From Sabethes cyaneus (Eukaryota; Arthropoda; Insecta; Diptera; Culicidae), in the NCBI RefSeq assembly GCF_943734655.1, contig NC_071354.1, positions 225,736,397-225,800,396 on the forward strand: 64,000 bases of DNA. Direction: 5' to 3'. The notes under the pieces were generated by a model that saw nothing but the letters and a program-made list of their open reading frames with translations, had not been told where the DNA came from and made no database searches. Each line of letters opens with the position of its first letter. Within the stretch, counting starts at the first letter, position 1. Positions 26,190 to 36,599 of the stretch are shown piece after piece. The translations under genes and the position numbers were made by a program.

Positions 26190-26676
26190 AGGGGGGCTCC
26201 GTAACCGCAAGGTTACCTAGTCTGCTTTGACAAGCGAGTGGTCGTGGGTTCGAATCTTAGTAGAATCAAGCCATTCGATGTCAAGTGACTTTAGCATGGG
26301 TTTATTCTCAGGCCCCTCCTTTTACCCTTCCTTCGTGCTGAATTCTATATTTACCCTTTGAAGCCTCTTAACAGTGCAAATGTCCCTCCTATAGTTAAGT
26401 GTACTGGTCAGAGGTACGAATGAGTCCTCGCCAGGGACGGCTATAATATGGGATAGTGCTGGCAGCGAGGAATAAGTGGGTAAAGTAGATTAAGCTTTGA
26501 AGGAAGGGTAAACCCCAATACACGCAAGCACGCATAAAATTTAATAAGCATATCGCTCACTCAATAGCGATTATAGCAAAAAGAAATGCAGTGCAGGTCA
26601 TACAGCAAACACCCGGGCGATATTACAATAGATCAACTATACTGGTCGCAGTAATGAGTCCACACATGGAAAAAAA
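26190..26676 (+). mobile_element. Feilai-like tRNA-related SINE, copy 2, with TSD
   Basis: The tRNA-like head carries a B box GGTTCGAATCT at 26247-26257. An internal region and the shared 'agaaatgcagtgcaggt' block follow, ending in a poly-A tail. The 11 bp repeat aaacaaggttt flanks it at 26179-26189 and 26677-26687, a clean target-site duplication from LINE-mediated insertion. Assignment to the Aedes Feilai family is from memory of its head sequence. Confidence 0.9.
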
Positions 26677-26689
26677 AAACAAGGTTTGA

Positions 26690-27230
26690 CATTATGGAGT
26701 AAACAAATACAATAACCCGTGCACGGACGTATAGTAGGGACATGTTTATCTGAGCTTCTGTATGATGTTTATTTTTGCTCCTGCGTCACGTGATGTTGAT
26801 GATATCCCAAAGTACCGAATAGCAATTAAGTTGCAAGAACAACAACTGTTTATTAGTTGATTTAAAGTGTTCAAGGCTGAATAAATTTAAAGTGCGACTA
26901 AAATATTATGCCATTAAAGGTTGTGCAATTTGCAGAGAAATACTTTGTTGTGAGTTTTCAGTACAATTTAAATTGCCTCCTCGGGATAATTTGCGGTGTT
27001 TTAAAAATCGAAAAACATGTGGATCCCCACACATTTGTTTTCACAGTTCTTATTTTCTATTTTTCTGCGACTTGTAGTAAAAAGAAAAACACTTCCTGCC
27101 TTTAAAATTGTATTAGAAAATGTCAGCCGACGAATTTACGCTTTAGAAAATCTTACTGACAATAATCCGCCGCGTTTACTTCGTACAAACACCGGGTATC
27201 AGGTATACTGCAAATTCTACTCAAAGGTGT
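26690..27230. other. Unassigned spacer
   Basis: AT-rich. A + strand frame from 26908 begins MPLKVVQFAEKYFVVSF, faintly like the start of some repeat-associated insect proteins, but it decays quickly. No gene is called. Confidence 0.3.
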
Positions 27231-27461
27231 TTAGATTCTTCTTCCTTATGACGTGGCCGGCCCACCGTACCAACTTTCACCGGGTGTACGACGGAAATCT
27301 CTCCAAGTAATACCTGTAACTCGTGGTTCATAGGCTTACGCCACTCTCCGCTCTCCGTTTGTACTCCACGAAAAATAGTCCCCTTTCACCTTTCGTCCAA
27401 ATACGGCAGTGCACGTATGTCTTCCGTAAGCAAAGTTACAGTCTCAAATCCGTAGAGAATT

Positions 27462-28137
27462 AGGGTTTCTTTCTAATTCCTGTCGTAGTAAGGAAAGTCA
27501 CTCTAATTTTCATCAATTGGAAGAAGGATTTAAAGAATACTCCAAAAATTCTTGTGCTGATTTGACTCAAACACACTTACCTTCCGATCCGTGCACTTTG
27601 AATTCACTGAAAAGTGATTACTAAAGCATTTCATTGAAATTACGCAACTGACTTTATTTCTTAAATTCGTCGTACCGTTTTAAAATTCGTCCATCAAAAT
27701 TTTTCTTCGTCCAAACTAAAAATCATAATAATGTTTACGAAGCTAGCGCGCATGTATTTGTGTAGGACGGCATGAAAAATGTTATTCTACAAAATTTCTG
27801 CTGGTCATGCAAGTTTTCCCGGCTGCAGATTAACGAAAATGTGTTGCGTGAGTCGTTTTCATTGAATGAATGACGGAAATTGAAACGATTAGTCGACATT
27901 TTCTTCTTCGTCTCACGAACAAATGTTAGAAATTTGGCTGCTAGGAATTCTTTAATGAAAAAAAGCATTTAAATAGATCTCAGCTCACTTTGATTAATCG
28001 CGTATGACAGTTAACAAACTAAAATATTACGGAATAACTAATTTTGCATTGTGTGTCATAAAAATCGCTGATATTTTAATTAATTTGTGTTGGATAGGAC
28101 GGGAATAGGCAATTGCAATGAAGCAGCAACATACCCT
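27462..28137 (-). mobile_element. 0.68 kb dispersed element, copy A
   Basis: Near full-length match in inverted orientation to 42246-42919. The ends form a short imperfect inverted repeat (agggtttctttct and agggtatgttgct). No coding capacity is seen, so it is probably a nonautonomous DNA transposon. It interrupts a LINE. Confidence 0.8.
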
Positions 28138-28260
28138 ACCAGTCAAATTAACGTTTTGTACATCGTCCGTTTTGTGCAGTGACGTACGCTACTTGAACGA
28201 AGCCTATTTCAGAGGGGAAAGTTGGTCCGACTTGAACGCGACGTTAAGTCTCCTTACTCG

Positions 28261-28362
28261 CTTTTTTTGTTCAGCATTCGTGACTTTTGCGGGGTTGTAA
28301 TTTGAACCCGGGTCCTCGGCGTGAGAGACGTGAATGCTAACCACTACGCCGGGACTGACCCC
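28261..28362 (-). mobile_element. Short tRNA-derived SINE with 5 bp flanking repeat
   Basis: On the - strand it has a tRNA-like shape: A-box-like TAGTGGTTAGCA and, about 30 bases on, B-box-like GGGTTCAAAT, then a poly-A tail (poly-T on +, 28262-28268). It is flanked by actcg at 28256-28260 and 28363-28367. It resembles a tRNA but lacks a proper acceptor stem, so I call it a SINE rather than a tRNA gene. Confidence 0.75.
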
Positions 28363-29213
28363 ACTCGTATTATTGTCGATGGTGAACAAAGATCCCAAAT
28401 ATACAAACTCATCAACCACTTTCAGATCGTCCGCGGCAATAGTCACCCAAGTAACCAAAAGTTCCGATAAAAGATTTTCAAGTTCATATTTGATGATTAA
28501 ACTTCGAAGGGAATTCAAAGCAACTTCTAACAGAACTAGAAAGTTCGCAAAAGGTTCACTTAAGTCGCTATATAGAACACTGTTCAGCTCAAAAAGAAAA
28601 TCCAATAATATTAAAAATGAAAAAAGACTGGGGGAATTTTACCCACTTCTATTTCCTATTTTTTAAGATTCACGACATTTCCCGTTTAAAATTAGGCATT
28701 TAATTTCGGTTAATAGTGATAACCAATATCAATTATTTTATTTAATGAAAGATCATCAGATGAATAGTCGACTGTTTTTTATAAATATTAACTTACCACA
28801 CACTACCAACCAAAACCGCGGGGATTTAAACTCCCTTTCGGTGACTTAGATGCGTACCACTGTTCCGTTGCTGGAATATGCGATTTGCAGCGATTTTCCT
28901 CGATGTCCTAATTTCTCATTTACCACAGCTCCGAAATGAACTTACACTCAAGAACAACTCATCGGCAAAATTCACGGCACTAGCAGTGCCATAGAGAGGC
29001 GCGATGCATCAGAATATACGTGCAAAGCGGAATGCTCGGTTTCAAATCCAGCAGCGGTATGTGTTAGAGATTTTTTTTATGACCTATCTTAATCGCATGA
29101 ACCGACTTTACAGAAGTTAGGAGGAGGAGAAGGAAGTAGAAAGGAGAAAAGTATAAAAATAGAACTTTAAAGGTCCAACTTATAAATTTTTGACAAAGTT
29201 TCTTTAAAAGCTG

Positions 29214-29817
29214 TGTTCGGATAGTTAAATCGGGACAAAGAATCCTTGCAGCGATCAGTTTTGTCTGAGTAGCTCAAAGCTAAAATAAATTTATATTATT
29301 TTACTTTTACTTAACCTAAATTAACATGGTGCAACTTACATCAGTCTTTTCCTCTCTCACTAAACTATCCGAATCTATAACGGGAGAATTGCACAGCAAA
29401 TCTACGGGTAAGTTTCAAGGTAAGTATTTTTATACATATATTTTTCCTTTCAAGTTTTCCACGTAAGTCCAATTTTACCTTTATTACAGTCAGGTTAGCT
29501 TCACTTTTATGTAACAGTTCAATAAATCGCACGTAGGCGCACCGCTGCTCAGATATCACAGTTACACCTCAGTTTGATGCCTATTACAGTTCAATTTGCG
29601 CCTCCCAATGACTCTTTCCAATTTAACCGCACTTCAATTAATCTCGCACGTTTTCCTTTACACTTCTTAAATTCTTTATTTTTCTAATCTTCACGTTTAC
29701 TCGCTTTCCAGCTATAATTATGTTTTTGTTTATATTTCGTTGACACTTGATCGATCGGTTCCGATGTTGGCTTGGCGATTACTCGCTCACTCCGAGTGCT
29801 GCAGTGTCGCCAGAACA
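29214..29817 (-). repeat. BEL 3' LTR (604 bp)
   Basis: On the - strand it runs from TGTTCTGGCGACAC to CTATCCGAACA. An AATAAA-containing stretch lies inside. The first 190 bp are about 95% identical by eye to the 5' LTR remnant. Confidence 0.88.
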
Positions 29818-29839
29818 TCCCCCACCCCGTGGATCCTCG

Positions 29840-31640
29840 GGGAACCCAGTATCCGCGTAGGGTCCACTAGTCACTTCCATGACCGCCAGCTTCACAACGG
29901 GCCGCACAAGTCGACCAGTCGTCGTTTGTACGACTGCTTGCCGCACTCGTCTATCTTCTACTGTAATCACTTCCTCAACTCTACCGCGGACCCACGACCG
30001 GCGACCACCTTCAGCTACGTAGACCAAATCTTCGACTTTCACCTGCTTTGCTTCTTCAAACCATTTTGGTCTTCTATTCACGGTTGGAAAGTACTCCTTC
30101 AGCCAATGGTCCCAGGCCACGTGAGACAGAAACTGCGACCGCTTGTAACTGCTTCTCAGCGCTTCGGCTAAATTAACGGGCTCCCTCAGCTCAGTGTGGG
30201 TCCTGGCAGATTCTCCGAACAGAATGTGGTTTGGCGTGAGCGCTTCACATTCGGTGGGGTCCTGCGACATATAGGTGAGTGGTCTCGCATTAATAATATC
30301 TTCGGTTTCCGAAAGCACTGTCAGCAGGATCTCATCGTTGAGTTTACGACCGTCGTCCAACGCTCTAATCGTCTCTTTCACGCTTCGTACCATCCGTTCC
30401 CAAATACCTCCCATGTGAGGTGCAGAGGCAGGGTTAAACGACCATTTTGTCCGCGCGTCCGTGAATGTCTCACAGCACGCATCGTTAATCGTCTTCATCT
30501 GCTCGTGTAATTGACTATTGGCACCCACGAAATTGGTTCCGTTGTCCGAGAAAATCTCAACCAGAGAACCCCATTTGCAAACGAATCTTCGAATCGCCAT
30601 TATACATGAGTCGGTGGTCAAGTTATACGCTAGCTCAAGATGAACAGCCCTTGCTAATAGACAGGTAAAAACAGGTTCTTCCGACGCCGACCCACTGATA
30701 CTTCCAGCGGACCGAGATAGTCCACTCCGACGTAGCTGAAAGGTTTCACGTACGGCGTTAATCGTTGCTTAGGAAGTGGTGCCATGCGCGGAGTCTGTGG
30801 TTCACATTTGGTTATCTTGCATCTCTGGCAATTCCTTGTAACTCTGTTTACTATTGCACGCAGACAGGGGATATAATAACGTTGACGCAACTCATTTACT
30901 ACCGTTTTCTTGTTCGCGTGGCCGGTTATGATAGTGCTCAACGAGGCGTTGTACTATCAGATGATCCTTTGGTAGAATAATGGGAAATCGGGTATCAAAG
31001 GATGCGTACTCGGCATTCGCTGTCCTACCTTCCATTCTAATGACACCGTACTCATCTGTAAATGGTGTTGACTTGTACAGTGGGCTCGATCTTTCAACAC
31101 TCAGAAGCTCTCCTGCCGGTTTGTCTCGATTGTTCAACAACAAACGCATCTCGTCTGGATAGTACTCGCTTTGAACAACGCCGCAAACACATTTCCGCCC
31201 GCGAGTATTCCTGTTGGCGCAGTGGAATAACTTTTGCCGGAATCGGCCTAGCAAGATGTTTCTCCTGGGCAGGCGTCGCCTTGATCGTCTCTATTGGAAG
31301 ACCTTGTTTCCGGAGTCTGCAGTTCGAGATAAAACGGTAAACGAATGCGGCTGTTCGCCCTAGCACCTTCCATTTAGAGATTCAGCCGGGCACTGCGATA
31401 TGATGTAGGAGAAGATAAGTCCTAAGCTTTTCGTCGGTTTCCGCCAGTTGCCGCTGCTGAGGCCATTTTTCTTCCGAAAGGTGCAAGAATGATGGCCCAT
31501 TCAACCATCTGCCGGTCGAGTTCGGTTCTGTATCTTTTCCCCATTTGGTCAAACAGACGGTACCCACCGCCAGTTCTCGGGTTCCGTCAGCGTCAGTATC
31601 TCTCCAATTCGATGAGCGACGTATTGCTTGTATCTTCTGT
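29840..31640 (-). pseudogene. BEL/Pao pol remnant (RNase H tail and integrase)
   Basis: Read from high to low coordinates. An RNase H tail near 31620-31440 includes ALTKWGKD-like and RWLNGPSFL segments. The linker is followed by the integrase zinc-binding region at 30941-30654 (HANKKTVVNELRQRYYIP, then CQRCK). The integrase core at 30621-29840 carries FSDNGTNFVGAN with the second catalytic Asp, and the last catalytic Glu lies downstream around the HMGGIWERMVRSVK helix. A DUF5641-like tail (VEDLVYV, then VRPVVKLAVMEV) ends it. The 843-base integrase frame is intact, but the segment joining it to the zinc-binding region is frameshifted, so no functional Pol is possible. Confidence 0.88.
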
Positions 31641-31825
31641 GCTCAGAATGAATCCAGGCAAGCACCGTACTGGAATCTGTCCACTAAATTTTTTTGTTGA
31701 TCTTCAGTGTATGATTTTCGCACACGCTCTTCATTAACCGGGGGCCTAGGACCGCTCCTTGGAGTTCCAACCGCTGGATGTATTGATGTTTCAGTGGCGC
31801 CACTTTGCTTTTTACCATAATAAGC

Positions 31826-32015
31826 GCACTTCAATTAATCTCACACGTTTTCCTTTACACTTCTTAAAACTCTTTATTTTTCCAATCTTCACTTTTACTT
31901 GTTTTCCAGCTATAATTATGTTTTTGTTTATATTTCGTTGACACTTGATCGATCGGTTCCGCTGTTGGCTTGACGATTACTCGCTCACTCCGAGTGCTGC
32001 AGTGTCGCCAGAACA
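31826..32015 (-). repeat. BEL 5' LTR, truncated (about 190 bp)
   Basis: Matches the first third of the 3' LTR, then abruptly joins sequence just ahead of the TGGCGCC site. About 410 bp of LTR (the R/U5 side) has been deleted. Confidence 0.85.
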
Positions 32016-32369
32016 AGCTGCTTAGCGTTCTATGCAGCAAACTCAAGGCAATTTTAAAGTTCAGTTTATTACAAGCAAAGCTCGAACTCTTAGTTACTTT
32101 CAAGTTGCATGTTGAACTCTCAAGCTGCATGTTGAACTTTCAAATTACTACAAATATTAACGATACGTTATGGAGTATGAAGTTCGGATTACAAATGTAG
32201 TGTCTGGTTGTTCAGCAAGAAAGTTCTTGCGGAACTAAATTTGAACCAAATATGAACTTCCAAGTTCGTTCCTGAGTGAAATTGGAACTTTTGCTTACTT
32301 GGGCACTGTTGTGCGAGGTGAATGTTGTTTTCTCTAGAATCTCTTGCTACAAAATGGTTTCTTCCGTGA

Positions 32370-32600
32370 TGCAATTTGATGAACCCTTTATTAACGGCGA
32401 TGTACTTGAAGTGGTTGATGAGTTGATAAATCTCTGGTTATCGCCAACAACTAAACGAGTAAGGAGATCCAACGACGCATTCGAGCTGGAACTTGGGCGT
32501 ACTTTTCCCTCCACAAGACGTTTCGATCAACTAGCATACGCCGTCGAATTAAAACTGACGATGTTATTATTTTTATTTATCATTTATTACATTGAGGGCA
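32370..32600 (+). mobile_element. LINE RT fragment, inverted relative to its neighbour
   Basis: The + strand reads NGDVLEVVDELINLWLSPTT, equivalent to the DGDELEVV...YLGSLVTADN segment of the LINE at 5990-8680. The preceding fragment (32305-32356) is on the - strand, so an inversion or second insertion junction lies near 32357-32370. Confidence 0.6.
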
Positions 32601-32614
32601 TTCCGTTCTAAGAT

Positions 32615-32729
32615 ATAAAAAAGCAAAGCCATGGGTATGAACGTTCTAAAGAACTTACTGACTCTATACGCAGCACCACCCAGCTGAGACTTGAACATAT
32701 GATGACTGGCTTGTTAGCAAGCATCGTAC
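32615..32729 (-). mobile_element. tRNA-related SINE-like repeat, copy 4
   Basis: The - strand shows tacgatgcttgctaacaagc, a B-box-like tgttcaagtctc, 'gagtcagtaag' and a 'catggctttgctttttt' end, in the same order as the copies at 10.9, 43.0 and 56.4 kb. Confidence 0.7.
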
Positions 32730-32735
32730 TCCCTA

Positions 32736-33150
32736 CCGAAATTGAAGCACATGCCATCTTTGCAGGGTAATTATTCGGCTTTCTTGCGATATACCCTGCC
32801 CACCTGTAAAATATGGGAAGCGGCGCCAGTTCATCGTCCAGCTCTATATTCCATTCTCCTGTATGCAGTCGAAAATCTTTCTTAGCAGTTAGCACTCGTG
32901 ACTCAGAAACCCTGAGCACTCGCAGGTTCTCCTCCAGCATTCTCTACGTTTCATGCCCGTAGAGAACAACTGGTCCAATGGCTATCTTGTACAAGGTACT
33001 GTGTTTCTGTGTGAAGTTATGTTTGATAGAAGCCGCGAACCGAATATTAATTTTGCACACCCATTTCGAAAATCCAGCATGGTAAGGCTAAATAATCGCA
33101 TCAGGAGAATTCGTCTCCGAGAAGGATTTCTATCTTTTCAAGCCAGTTAG
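32736..33150 (-). mobile_element. LINE RT C-terminal fragment
   Basis: A frame at 32940-32736 reads VLRVSESRVLTAKKDFR, then GEWNIELDDELAPLP and RWAGYIARKPNNYPAKMA. This closely parallels the RWAGHVARMPDNYPAKM tail of the RTE fragment at 7732-8017. Decayed upstream. Confidence 0.7.
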
Positions 33151-33319
33151 CAACCAAACGGGACACTAAAGCAGAATGTAGTGGCCAAAAGACGTACTCA
33201 AAAGTTGTAGAATGAGGTTCTTACGAAGTACGCAAGATGCATCCTCATGGACGACAAAACGCACGCGAAGATGGATTATGGTCAGCTTTCCGGACAACGC
33301 ATCTGGTCAAGGTAATGGA

Positions 33320-34690
33320 TTACCTACGAATGGCCGAAATACAAATGGCAAAATATACCTAATGGCCGAATCACAAAAGGCAGAAACACGAAAGGCCGAA
33401 CTTCATATTTGGCCGAAAATATTGACGGCCTTCAACCTGCACAAACGTTGGGTTGACGCTGTCCTTACTCGCTGCCGCTCGATCGGACTTAAGGGGGCAT
33501 AGTACTTTTTCAACTTAAAAAAATCGAAATTTTTTTTAATGATTATTTCGAAAGATTAACATTTTGACCATATGTGTTTCAAGTCATTTCAATGAATTCC
33601 AAAAATTGACAAAGTTACAGCTATTTGTACCGCGCCTGTCTGGAGCGATTACACGGCGAATAAAAAGTTCAACGTCGTTTTTCTCGAAACCAGGTTTTGA
33701 AAGTCGGTACCATAAATATCTCAAGAACGGCTCAAGCAATTCTCATAATTCTTTTTTTGTTTGAAAGCCAACAAAATTATCTAGTGTTTGACCCATCCTT
33801 TTTTTGATATTACTATTTTAGTATTTTTTAGAAATGTTTAAAGTCAATTTTTTCGACTAAAAACCTTACTTTTATGTTTGAATGTCCGCCATTTTGTTAT
33901 GCGTTCGAATTTTAAAAAAAGGATGGGTCAAACACGAGATAATTTAATATACTTTCATGTCGTTTTGGAATTTTGCAATTCGGATAAGACCCCCAGCGCC
34001 AATCCATGGTACCGCAAATCATGTTTTTTTCGAACGATCATATTCAAGGAGCCGTAGGGGAGAGGGGAAGGGGTTCACATATGCAAACAAAATTGTAAAT
34101 ATTAGTATAAAGTGCAATGTTTGGAATGCAAAAAACCCGAATCGATTCGCTTTTCGCGTTATCGAGAATAAAATATTTGAAATTAGGCAAAAAATATGGT
34201 GTAAAAAGTACTATGCCCCCTTAACTAAGGGATAATCCCTACTAGTCAGTAAACCTAGGAAAATGCATCCACCTAAATAGTAGGCGCTTCCGATGATGGA
34301 TCACCGGCGCACACTCGCGGCCTGCAGCCGTCTCACTCTGAATCATCTAGGAAACATTTGCTACTGACACGGTAAATAGGTCTCGCATTTGCGCTTAGGG
34401 GAAGAAAGATCTTTCAATCATCTATACCCTTACTATAGGGTTGTGCTGCTTATTTTGTTTTTTGTTTGATTAAAGTTAGTAGTTAACTGCTTGTCAATTC
34501 ATGTTTTTATTGAATAGTTATTGAGGCATTCCGAAAAAATTCGGCCTTTCGTGATTCGGCCATTCGTGATTCGGCCTTTCGTGATTCGACCTTCTGTGAC
34601 AGTTGTTGAAATTCGGCCATTTGGGTTTCGGCCATTCATGATTCGGCCATTTGTGTTTCAGCCATTCGGTACCAACCCGAGGAAATGTCC
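33320..34690. repeat. Foldback-like element with inverted 12-bp-type repeats
   Basis: Left arm 33323-33430 contains repeats of the type gaatggccgaaa and acaaaaggc. Right arm 34537-34675 contains the complement (ttcggccattcgtgattcgg and variants). The innermost sequence holds the TTAA element. The arms form inverted repeats made of short tandem units, as in foldback-type transposons. Confidence 0.65.
33489..34224. mobile_element. TTAA-flanked nonautonomous DNA transposon, copy 2
   Basis: Left end TTAAGGGGGCATAGTACTTT, right end inverted TTAAGGGGGCATAGTACTTT, perfect for about 23 bp including the duplicated TTAA. The 728 bp body has no intact ORF. Internal landmarks (cgccattttg, repeated ggatgggtcaaaca in both orientations) parallel copy 1 at 22.5 kb. 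Confidence 0.9.
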
Positions 34691-34817
34691 CTAGCAAGTT
34701 CAATTTCGTTTTCGTCGATAAGTTCGTAACAAGACTATGGATTCCAAAATGAACAATTATGCGTGGCTGTGAAAACGCACATTAAAGATCACAATGGACC
34801 TGTAAAGTTTGGACGTG

Positions 34818-34819
<2 letters not shown>

Positions 34820-34903
<84 letters not shown>

Positions 34904-34905
34904 GA
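34820..34905. repeat. (AG)n microsatellite
   Basis: About 43 near-perfect AG units with one interruption (agagacagag). Any frame across it is an Arg/Glu repeat artefact. Confidence 0.98.
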
Positions 34906-35045
34906 TAAGTACTAAAGTAGTATCGAGGCAATGCCAATGGGGTGTATTACTTCAAAAAGGACATCAATCAGCCAACAGATTGTCCAAAATATGATGAGTG
35001 TAATTCAAAGAAAAGTTCGAGATGTCATCAAAACCAAATTGGAAT

Positions 35046-35575
35046 AATTTTTTCACTATTTTTGCTTAATAAATTACTTTCATTTTGTGTACTCAACTAA
35101 TTTGCGAACTGAAACACACCGGAGTAGAGAGAGGAAAGAAACTTCACCATCGTATGAAATGCCAGCACTATGATCGTGTTCTTGCAGAAGCAAAGAGCTC
35201 CTTACCGAAAGATCGGAGGAGACCGAGTGTTGAAAACAACATTTCGATGTACTGTTAAATGCTGAACAAGATGGAGCTGTAGACAAAAACAGGATATTGA
35301 TTGAGGATGATGGCCAACCAGCTTTGGACAAAGTTATAGTTTTTCGATCTTTTGAAAGTAGGGAGCGAAAGGCTATATTGTGTATCATCAGGTTATAGTA
35401 AAGGTATGGACTGAAGAGGAACCTACCTACGAACTGGTTGCAAGCCCTAATATGCCCTATTTGCAAAAAGGGCAATTGACTCGAATGCAGCAATTACTGG
35501 AGCACCACTCTCCTCAACTCTGCATACAGAGTTCTCTCATCGCATCCTGTTTTATAAACTGAGTCTCTTGCAGAA
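35046..35575. other. Unassigned DNA between transposon fragments
   Basis: No recognisable family. The - strand frame at 35493-35080 has no domain I can name and sits between transposon debris. Confidence 0.35.
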
Positions 35576-35579
35576 ATTT

Positions 35580-35945
35580 TGTTAGTGAATCGATGCGACA
35601 AATTCCGAGTATTCAATTTTCAGATGCGTTTGTTTATAGACTTCAAGGCGGTGTATGATTCACTTAAACGAAATGAACTGGGTCGGATTATGCTTGGACA
35701 TGGTTTTCCAACAAAGCTGATTAGACTGATACGTGCTTCCCTTGATGGTTTAAAATCAAGCGTCAGAATAGCGATTTAGATATCGAACTCGTTTGTGACA
35801 TGTGTTTGTGAGGCGTACATGAATCATAAGAAGGATGCTGCAAGGATAGCGCTTATCACAAACTCTACCAAAACGTATATGTATATGATGGTTGGTACAG
35901 AGCGAGCTGGACCGTCTGTTTTCGAGCGGATTTTGAATTGAACTA
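35580..35945 (+). mobile_element. LINE RT fragment with internal deletion
   Basis: 35622-35775 reads LFIDFKAVYDSLKRNEL, then LGHGFPTKLIRLIRASL, the RT palm start of the LINE family. 35860-35910 then resembles the later NSTKTKYM segment. The intervening catalytic FADD region is missing, so a deletion joined the two parts. Confidence 0.7.
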
Positions 35946-35946
35946 C

Positions 35947-36024
35947 GTTGATGAAGCCTCTAAGTCGTAGGCAAAATACGGATCTGTCGTGCATAAAATT
36001 TATAGTGGAATTGAATCGAAAAAA
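35947..36024 (+). repeat. Dispersed repeat (GATGAAGCC...ATACG...TCTGTCGT), copy 1
   Basis: Core gatgaagcctctaagtcgta, then caaaatacggatctgtcgtg. Complementary copies lie at 41514-41590 and 43636-43710. Probably the end of a MITE family. Confidence 0.6.
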
Positions 36025-36244
36025 GTTTTCTTTTCGTTAATTTCAGATCGGAACTATGCAAAATATCAAGAAGCGCCATAACATCAGAATCAACAGGAAA
36101 CAACGAACACCTAAACGGACTTCTGCATAGCAAAATCTCCTGAAAGAAAAGGTCACGGATCTTATACAACCTTCTCTTGAAACATTACGATCGATGCGTT
36201 TCGAAGGACGGCAGAACGTATGTCAAATTAGACACAGCTGGATC

Positions 36245-36500
36245 CCTCAGTCATTCCGGGCCAAAAATTTTTAACGGTATAAGGGTATAAGGGACAAGTC
36301 TTGCTGATGACGTACGATACATCAGAACAGAAAAGTTTGGTAACAAGGTCTTCGCATGGCAAGTAATCTACTCGCAATCTTATCTACTCAGAGTGCATTT
36401 AAAAACCGGTGTGCTTTCTCCATTGTTTTGGCCGAATCTTACATCTGCTCACGATACTGCTGCATACTTTTCTACTAAACACTAGGTATTCACTTTATAA
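36245..36500 (+). pseudogene. Tc1/mariner-like transposase core fragment
   Basis: 36288-36372 reads GIRDKSC, then ADDVRYIRTEKFGNKVFAWQ. After a gap, 36427-36450 reads LFWPNLTSAH, matching the FWPDLAxxHYA block that carries the second catalytic Asp, here replaced by Asn. Stops and frameshifts are present. Confidence 0.6.
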
Positions 36501-36599
36501 AATGAACCGTCCTTATCAGGTAAATTCCTTTCACACTTTCGTCAAAAAATCAATGAGAGCGATGAAAGAAAATTATTCATAATTTTCGGCAAGAAATTA

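Larger units (their letters stand above)
29214..32015 (-). mobile_element. Internally deleted BEL/Pao LTR retrotransposon
   Basis: Complete 3' LTR at 29817-29214, truncated 5' LTR at 32015-31826, and a TGGCGCC primer-binding-like site near 31798-31805. A purine tract (ggggtggggga on -) lies immediately before the 3' LTR. Both outer ends have TGTT/AACA termini and are flanked by agctg (29209-29213 and 32016-32020), a 5 bp duplication. The interior is only about 2 kb: gag, protease and most of RT are missing, leaving RNase H remnants and integrase. Confidence 0.92.
28446..32304. mobile_element. MITE with CCCAAGTAAC ends, split by a BEL insertion
   Basis: The left end cccaagtaaccaaaagttcc and the inverted right end cccaagtaagcaaaagttcc match over about 20 bp with one mismatch. 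The two arms (28446-29213 and 32016-32304) are both rich in 'aagttc' motifs. Removing the BEL element leaves about 1.05 kb. Confidence 0.7.
27235..32356 (-). mobile_element. LINE carrying three nested insertions
   Basis: Same LINE family as 5990-8680. Collinear fragments at 27235-27461 (C-terminal domain), 28146-28260, 28363-28445 (degenerate DDLKVVDEFVYLGS motif) and 32305-32356 join into one - strand element when the insertions are removed. The insertions are a 0.7 kb repeat (27462-28137), a SINE (28261-28362) and an inverted-end MITE (28446-32304) that itself contains a BEL element. All fragments are decayed. Confidence 0.7.
33200..35045 (+). pseudogene. Tc1/mariner-like transposase, split by nested repeats
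   Basis: 33214-33307 reads CILMDDKTHAKMDYGQLSGQ, the first catalytic Asp region of a Tc1-like DDE core. 34970-35030 reads QIVQNMMSVIQRKVRDVIKT, a typical C-terminal tail. The two pieces are separated by a foldback-like element, the TTAA element inside it, and a GA microsatellite. That both pieces come from one insertion is an inference from order and orientation. Confidence 0.5.

Noticed and set aside
26892..27310. Frame starting MPLKVVQFAEKYFVVSF as a repeat-associated insect protein gene
   Set aside because: Only the first residues are suggestive; the frame then degenerates into hydrophobic noise with stops and no second conserved block.
28280..28360. Possible tRNA gene on the - strand
   Set aside because: A and B boxes are present, but the acceptor and anticodon stems do not pair well, a poly-A tail follows and a 5 bp duplication flanks it; a SINE explains it better.
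34809..34994. Arg/Glu-repeat protein
   Set aside because: Translation of an AG microsatellite.
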